Part shown: in pieces, positions 57,496-64,000 of the stretch
Layout: the number at the start of each line of letters is the position of its first letter
Position numbering within the stretch: position 1 is the first letter of the stretch
Assembly (NCBI GenBank): GCA_963675135.1
Contig: OY776125.1
Location: forward strand, 21,688,565-21,752,564
DNA: 64,000 nt
From: Galeopsis tetrahit
Taxonomy: Eukaryota > Streptophyta > Magnoliopsida > Lamiales > Lamiaceae
Direction: 5' to 3'
The notes under the pieces: generated by a model
Told to the model about the DNA's origin: nothing
Seen by the model: only the letters and a program-made list of their open reading frames with translations
Databases searched by the model: none
Program-made: the position numbers and the translations under genes

Positions 57496-59261
57496 TGAGA
57501 ATTTAGGCTAGAAATTGAAAGAATTTTTGCAAGAATGGTGAACTTTGGAATATTCATGAACTTTTGTGTAACTCTTGAGCATGTGATATTGTAGTCTTAT
57601 GAATGTGTTTTATTTGAGAGATTCATGCTAGAATAGAATTAACATTGGTGATAGCAAGGTGTTTTGTGCTTTAATTTCTTGTGAAAAATTTGATCAACAC
57701 CTTGTAAGCATGATTGTTGTTAAAGAAGTGAGTTCATTGAGAGGAAAATAAATGTATATTGTTGAAGAGATGGAATGTGAACTTGAACATTGGGATGCAC
57801 ATGAACTTAACTACTAAAGAACTCTTGTGAATAGTGAATTTGAATTGTAAAATTTTGTGCACATTCTCATGAGTTTCTATCATTTTGTTTGTAGAAAATG
57901 GCAAACAATGGTGGATCAAGTTCCCAAGAGATGAATGAATGACTTGACTGACATCTTTATGGGTTGTATGACGCTTATCCCTCCCACTTTGGAATTGATC
58001 TAGGAGAGAGAGGGGAGATGTTTGCCGACAACTTCGTAACGGTAACTCGTATGAACTTCCACCCCACGAAGTACATCGACGACAATTGCATGGTCCACAT
58101 GGGATCAAAGAAAATGTCAATAAACTCTTTGCTTCGATTGGATGGACGAACTTCTTGCAAATTCAGAAGCCGTCCTATGTAGAGCTTATGGTGGAGTTCT
58201 TAACCACAGCTGACATGGACTTCGATGGGCAGCATGTGCCTAGAAGGATCACATTCCGTTTGTGGAATGTTGACAGGAGTTTGACGGCATAAGAGTTGAA
58301 TGAACTTTTTCAAGTGCCCAACAGTGCCGACAATAGGGTCTATTTGGGGATTAGGAATTTCAATGCACAAGACTTTTGGGTGAAATTGGCCCAAAAAGAG
58401 GGAGACAAAGTCCCTATCTATAACCCGAGTTGCTCTAAGGCATCTTTAATTCGAAGTCCAGTCTTCCGTTACGTTCAAAGGGTGTTAGGGAATTCAGTCT
58501 TCATGAGATTCGAGGTTGGGGCTGTGAGAAAGGACGAGTTATATGTCATGAAATGCATGATGGATCGTAAACCGGTGAATATGGCCGCTTACCTCATAAA
58601 ATAATTGGCCCGTCAAACTAAAGTCAAAGTTAGGAACTCCCAAGTGGATGGATTTATTACCTACATTGCTGAGCATTTCAGATTAGTACCTGAAGAGAGG
58701 TATGTCCCCCTTGCTAGAAACTCCAAGCTTGATCTTGGGGTGATGATTCAGATGAAGGTGTTGAAGATGGTCAGGGGAACATATTGTCTGAGACTTGATG
58801 AAGACACCCTTTTCCCATTGCTAAATCAGGGACTGACGAGCTTGAGAAGGCGAAAGTATGGTACATGGGATTTGATATCCAACGCTCACCGTGTTTGGAT
58901 GGATAACTTCAACGCCGGAATACCAATTCACTCCGGGCAAGGTGATGTAGCTCCCATGCATATTGATGAGCCGGAAAAGCATGAAGAGCCTCAAGAACAA
59001 GAAGAAGTTCCTCGAAATCGAGTAGCTCGAGATCTAGTTGGAAACATTGCACTTGTCTATGAGAGGAGAAGGAGAAGTGAGTTGGAGTCACTTAGGGCGA
59101 GTATCGAGCAGCTAAGTGTATCGAGTCGTGAAGATAGAGTTTGGTGAGAAAACGTGGACACTCGCCTAACTAACATGGAAACTCACAATGCAAGTATCGA
59201 TGCACAACTCCTTGAGATGAACAACATGCTTCGTCCTCATTTTGAGTGGCTTATCCAACAA
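57496..59261 (+). repeat. Left arm of a large palindrome
   Basis: 1766 bp whose reverse complement recurs, with scattered mismatches and small indels, at 59286-61001. The arms meet at a 24-bp spacer. They hold a gypsy gag-like gene and its 5' leader. Confidence 0.95.
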
Positions 59262-59283
59262 GGCTACTACAACCCACCTCAAC
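57898..59283 (+). pseudogene. gag-like gene of a gypsy/Athila-type element, left copy
   Basis: Starts MANNGGSSSQEMNE and soon hits TGA codons. Continues as RGEMFADNFVTVTRMNFHP, then in a shifted frame DMDFDGQHVPRRITFRL, ELNELFQVPNSADNRVY, FRYVQRVLGNSVFMRFEVG, LYVMKCMMDRKPVNMAAYLI, and a coiled-coil-like end (YERRRRSELESLRASIEQLS). This resembles the ORF1-type proteins of Athila-like elements. Several stops (for example within SLTA*EL and before ENVDTRLTN) and a frameshift show it is dead. It is cut at the palindrome centre. Confidence 0.7.
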
Positions 59284-59285
59284 CA

Positions 59286-60616
59286 TTGTTGGATAAGCCA
59301 TTCAAAATGAGGACGGAGCATGTTGTTCATCTCAAGGAGTTGTGCATCGATACTTGCATTGTGAGTTTCCATGTTAGTTAGGCGAGTGTCCACGTTTTCT
59401 CGCCAAGCTCTATCTTCACGACTCGATACACTTAACTGCTCGATACTCGCCCTAAGTGACTCCAACTCACTTCTCCTCTCATAGACAAGTGCAATGTTTC
59501 AAACTGGATCTCGAGCTACTCGATTTCGAGGAACTTCTTCTTATTCTCTTGAGGCTCTTCCGACTAATCAATATGCATGAGACCTTGCCTTGTGTGAATT
59601 GGTATTCTGGCGTTGAAGTTATCCATCCAAACACGGTGAGCGTTGGATATCAAATCCCATGTACCGTACTTCTGCCTTCTCAAGCTCGTTAGTCCCTGAT
59701 TTGGCAATGGGAAAAGGGTGTCTTCATCAAGTCTCAGACAATATGTTCCCCTGACCACCTTCATCTGAATCATCACCCCAAGATCAAGCTTGGAGTCTCC
59801 AGCAAGGGGGACATACCTCTCTCCAGGTACTAATCTGAAATGCTCAGCAATGTGGGTAATAAATCCACCCACTTGGGAGTTCCTGACTTTGACTTTAGTC
59901 TAACGGGCCAATTGTGTTATGAGGTAAGCGGCCATATTCACCGGTTTACGATCCACCATGCATTTCATGACATATAACTCGTCCTTTCTCACAGCCCCAA
60001 CCTCGAATCTCGTAAAGACTGAGTTCGCTAATAACCTCTGAACGTAACGGAAGACTGAACTTCGAATTAAAGATGTCTTAGAGCAACTCGGGTTATAGAT
60101 AGAGACGTCGTCTCCCTCTTTTCGTGCCAATTTCACCCAAAAGTCTTGTGCATTGAAATTCCTAATCCCTAAATAGACCCTGTTGTCGGCACTGTTGGGC
60201 ACTTGAAAGAGTTCATTCAACTCTTGTGCCGTCAAACTCCTGTCAATATTCCCCAAACGGAATGTGATCCTTCTAGGCACATGCTGCCCATCGAAGTCCA
60301 TGTCAACTGTGGTTAAGAACTCCACCATAAACTCTACATAGGACGACTTCTGAATTTGCAAGAAGTTCGTCCATCCAATTGAAGCGAGTCTATCGACATC
60401 TTCTTTGATCCCATGTGGACCATACAATTGTCGTCGATGTACTTCGTGGGGTGGAAGTTCATACGAGTTACCGTTACGAAGTTGTCGGCAAACATCTCCC
60501 CTCTCTCTCCTAGATCAATTCCAAAGTGGGAGGGATAAGTGTCACACAACCCCATAAAGATGCCAGTCAAGCCATTCATTCATCTCTTGGGAACTTGGTC
60601 CACCATTGTTTGCCAT
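59286..60616 (-). pseudogene. gag-like gene, right (inverted) copy
   Basis: Minus-strand copy of the same gene, starting at ATG 60616 (MANNGGPSSQEMNEWLDWHLYG). Some stops of the left copy are open here (WLDW, SLTAQELNELF), but it has its own damage: an extra G soon after the start that shifts the frame, and a stop after ITQLAR. The two copies therefore decayed separately. Confidence 0.7.
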
Positions 60617-61001
60617 TTTCTACAACCAAAATGATAGAAACTCATGAGAATGTGCACAAAATTTTACAATTCAAATTCACTATTCACAAGAGTTCTTTAG
60701 TAGTTAAGTTCATGTGCATCCCCAATGTTCAAGTTCACATTCCATCTCTTAAACAATAGACATTTGTTTTCCTCTTAATGAACTCACTTCTTCAACAACA
60801 ATCATGCTTACAAGGTGTTGGTCAAATTTTTCACAAGAAATTAAAGCACAAAACACCTTGCTATCCTAGAATGAATCTCTCAAACAAAACACATTCACAA
60901 GACTACAATATCACATGCTCAAGAGTTACACAAAAGTTTATGAATATTCCAAAGTTCACCATTCTTGCAAAAATCCCTTCAATTTCTAGCCTAAATTCTC
61001 A
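59286..61001 (-). repeat. Right arm of the large palindrome
   Basis: Reverse complement of 57496-59261. It lacks, for example, about 18 bp present in the left arm near 57635-57655. Confidence 0.95.
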
Positions 61002-62420
61002 ACCACCTCAAAGCTTCAAAGATGGTTTGGTATAAGTGTCCCTATTCCCTCACCATTTTCAGTTGTTGATGTTTATATCCGTTAGCATTTCGTTACTTGT
61101 ACCTTTGGATCGTTGTTTTAGTTTCTTGTATTTTTGATATTTTTGTTGATGGGGATATTTTCTTTGATGTTTTGTTTGGATGGATGTTTGAGAATTTTGT
61201 TTTGTGTGATGGTTGATTTTTGGAGAATTTGTCGATGGATGCATGAGTTTACTATAATTGATCTTGTGATGTTTCTTGTTGATTGGGAAATTAATGCATG
61301 TATGACTCTATCATTTGATTGCATTTTGTGTGAAGAGCTAGGCTTAGGAAAACACTTGAGTTTACCACATTTAGCCGATGAGACTTGAGCCTTTTGAATC
61401 GAAACATCAATCCGGTTCAATTTTTTTGAGTGAGTCGTCCACGGATTATGCATGCTAGAATTTGCTCTTTGACTTGTTTGACACTTGATTTAGGGGGATA
61501 TTGTCAAAAATGATAGGAGGCATTTCTTTGAATTTAAGTCACTTGGCCAAATGAATCCCACCAAATGATACTTTTTCGTAGTTAGCCCGTTGAGCCGTAA
61601 AACCAATTTTCTTTGGCCAGCTACAAAATGTCATCATGAAACCACATCTTTTGAGCATAATTTTCCTAATAATTTGTTGAGTTTCAATGTTGGTTAAAAT
61701 GATGAGGGAATTGAAGTAAGTGGATTTATATTGATCAAAGTGAAAACAAGAGAGAAGAAAGGTGAAAAAAGAAAAGGGTTGAAAAGAAAAAGAAGAGCTA
61801 ATGAGCTTGTGCTTAATGTGAAAAATAAAAGGGAAACAAAAGTCCCAAAAGCTCAAAACTCAAAAGTGAAGAAAAAATAGCTCCAAAGTTGTGAGGGTGA
61901 AGTAAATTTTGAGTAAAAAGAAAAGAAAGAGAGCAAGTGTTGTGTGAGAGTGGAATGAAGTATGAAAGAAATACCAACATTTGTTGCTCTACAAGTTGAA
62001 TGAGTCACTAATTCCAAATTCATCCCACCCATGCCAAAGAGCTTACATTACAACCCTTGAAAGACCTCTTTGATTGACAATTGATGCCTAAATAATTGGT
62101 AGATAATTTAGTTGAAGAGCAAGCCTATGGCTTTTGTGTTTTTCGTGGATTGACATTTGAGAGTTTACATGTACATATACAGTTGTGTGTTGAGAGAAAC
62201 ACTTCTTGAGAGAGTGGTGAATCAAGTGTGTTGAATTTGTCTTAGCTTGGATCACATTTTGTCTTGAAAGTGGTAGAAAAATTGCATGTGTCGATGAACC
62301 ATTCATGTGAGGTATTGTTTGATCATGCCTATTATGCATTGTATCCATTCACAAATCCTTCACAATCACCCTCCTTTGTTTTTTATTTTTCTTTGCTTGG
62401 GGACATGCAAATCTCTATGT
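61002..62420 (+). other. Non-coding 3' internal region of the gypsy-like element
   Basis: No pol. Purine-rich (about 61730-61960) and T-rich stretches of the kind found between the coding part and 3' LTR of Athila/Ogre-like elements. Ends with ttgcttggggacatgcaaat just before a polypurine tract. Confidence 0.5.
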
Positions 62421-62429
62421 TTGGGGGGG
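62421..62429 (+). promoter_or_regulatory. Polypurine tract before the 3' LTR
   Basis: ttggggggg, preceded by gcaaatctctatg, is the typical primer site for plus-strand synthesis in plant gypsy elements. The LTR would start with TG at 62431. Confidence 0.6.
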
Positions 62430-62430
62430 T

Positions 62431-64000
62431 TGATTGGGTGTAAGATTGCTCGTATTTGTGCTCATTATTGGTATATTATTGTAGCATTTTGATGTGATTT
62501 TGGTCGTAATTGATAGAAATTGTGCTACTAACCTTGTTGTCAAAAATGTGTTCAAAGTGTAGGAAGCAAGGTGAAATAGTCAATTTTAGAGGAAAATCGA
62601 GCATTGGCGCATGGGAAGTGAAGTTCAGTTGGAGGACGAGCAAGAAAAGCCAAGAAAAATAGAAGAAAAAGTCAAAGGAGCAAATGTTAAATGGCCAGCC
62701 GTTTGGATCCACACTGGCGGCCGAGTGAGGTGGACTTCCAGAAACTTTCAAGAAATTCCAAGTCAAACGGGCGGCCGTTTGGATCTAAACTGGCGGCCGA
62801 GTGATTTCAATCGAGCAGCCGTTTGGATCCAAACTGGCGGCCGTTTCAGTTCTGCAGCCCAAAATTCCACTGTATGTTCACTTGACTCGGTTGACCGTTT
62901 GAACTTACGTTTTTTTGGGGAATTTCACGAATTTTTAAGAACTTCAAGGATCCAAATGCTAATTTTTCGTCTCACACACTCTTGGAAGCTTTAAATAACT
63001 CCAAACTCAGTTTGTAAAGGATCTTTGACCTCATTTATTGCAAAAAACCATAAACCCTAGTTCTTACTTACCCCATTTTCCACATTTATTGCTACTTCAA
63101 TTCTTAGTTTAGCTTCAAGATAGAATACTTAGCATAGGTTTTTGAAGAACAAGGCTCTACACTTTTGTAATAACTAGGTATTTGGAAGAAACAACAAGGT
63201 GACTTCAAACCATACTCTCTTTTAGTATTAAATCACAAGTTTGATGTTTATTTCATTCTATATTGTTGTTTTGGCCATAGGTGTTTCTCAAAACACCATG
63301 GGCTAAGTTTATTTATACTTTGGGTGTTCTAAAACCATGTGAAAATTAAGTTTGAAATTGTTTGAGCTTTGTTATTGTTGATATTAGGTTTATTGCTTCT
63401 TTTATTGGGTATTATTGGTACTTTGTATGTTAACTTTTATTAATCCATATTTAGATGCATGTTTAGCGTAGACGAGAGTTACATGGACATGTTTATATTT
63501 ATGGTGTGAGTTGTTGGAATGGTTGAATGGTTGTTTGAGTTGTTGGTGAGGATTAGAAAGAAAATGTGTTAATCGTATTAGAACCTCATTAAAGGACATT
63601 ATTACTTGAATGGTTGTTTGAGTTGTTGGTGAGGATTAGAAAGAAAATCTTATTACCGGGTTTGGGAACACCTTAGAATTAAGGATATATTCCCGAAGAG
63701 AAATGGTTGTAATCCTAGCATTTAGGTGCTCTTAGGAAAATTTAATTGAAGCATTAACAAAGTAAAAACAATTCCTCTTAATTTCACTAGGTGAAGAACA
63801 CCCAAAGCATTCTCTCACCCATGCACTTCTTCGAATTATATTATTAGTTGTTCTTTGTTTTGTTTGTCAATTTCTTGCTTTGATAGTAATTTTTCTTCTC
63901 GTTGTGGTAATTTCTCTTATTGGTTATTTGCTTACTTTTAGTAGTTTAAATTACTTGTTAGTTTCTAGGTTGGTGTTTGATTTAATTTTTGAAGTTTGGT
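62431..64000 (+). mobile_element. Probable 3' LTR of the gypsy-like element (runs past the window)
   Basis: Starts tgattgggtgtaag after the polypurine tract. It contains three imperfect copies of gccgtttggatc(c/t) followed by aaactggcggccg (about 62697, 62774 and 62818). No far end is seen before 64000, so the LTR is over 1.5 kb or its end was missed. Confidence 0.5.
63524..63649. repeat. 41-bp direct repeat
   Basis: gaatggttgtttgagttgtt followed by ggtgaggattagaaagaaaa occurs at about 63524 and 63609. Confidence 0.85.

Overview
The window is plant nuclear DNA, most likely from a eudicot. It is AT-rich, its genes have many exons with GT-AG introns, and it is crowded with plant transposable elements (copia, L1-type LINEs, hAT-like and Stowaway-like MITEs, a gypsy/Athila-like element). 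No rRNA, tRNA or CRISPR array was found. Species cannot be named from sequence alone.

Four host genes can be modelled exon by exon. They are: a SAP30-type Sin3/HDAC subunit of the AFR1/AFR2 type (minus strand, 4524-6383); a secreted thaumatin-like/PR-5 protein (minus, 18663-19468); a P-loop kinase with an ATP-cone-like N-terminus, of the 2-phosphoglycerate kinase/LPA1-related group (plus, 23214-33210, 15 coding exons); and an LPAT4/5-type lysophosphatidate acyltransferase (minus, 37356-39894, with two 5' UTR exons up to about 40990). The order AFR, thaumatin-like, LPAT resembles Arabidopsis At1g75060 to At1g75020, so this looks like an old syntenic block swollen by transposons. The end of a fifth, unrecognised gene lies at 532-634. 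The four genes have unrelated jobs: chromatin repression, defence or cell wall, phosphate or inositol-linked metabolism by analogy, and lipid synthesis.

The spaces between genes, and several introns, are filled by mobile DNA. Region 2-3 kb: nested inverted-repeat elements. 7.1-12.3 kb: a LINE inside a MITE, then a truncated copia with an open 817-codon pol between identical 153-bp repeats. 12.8-15.0 kb and 44.7-48.4 kb: five related elements of 1.0-1.2 kb with G-rich terminal inverted repeats, 8-9 bp target duplications, a GC-rich block, a 5' splice-site-like motif, and GTCGAC/TTCGAA hairpins or 32-33 bp tandem repeats. 15.2-16.5 kb: a LINE tail. 50.3-56.35 kb: an almost complete L1-type LINE with a 16-bp target duplication, broken only by two TAG codons. 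57.5-61.0 kb: a palindrome with arms of about 1.7 kb made from two head-to-head copies of a gypsy gag-like gene, followed by a polypurine tract and an LTR that runs out of the window.

The best candidates for something not yet described are the five-element splice-donor/hairpin family and the gag palindrome, which could make long double-stranded RNA.
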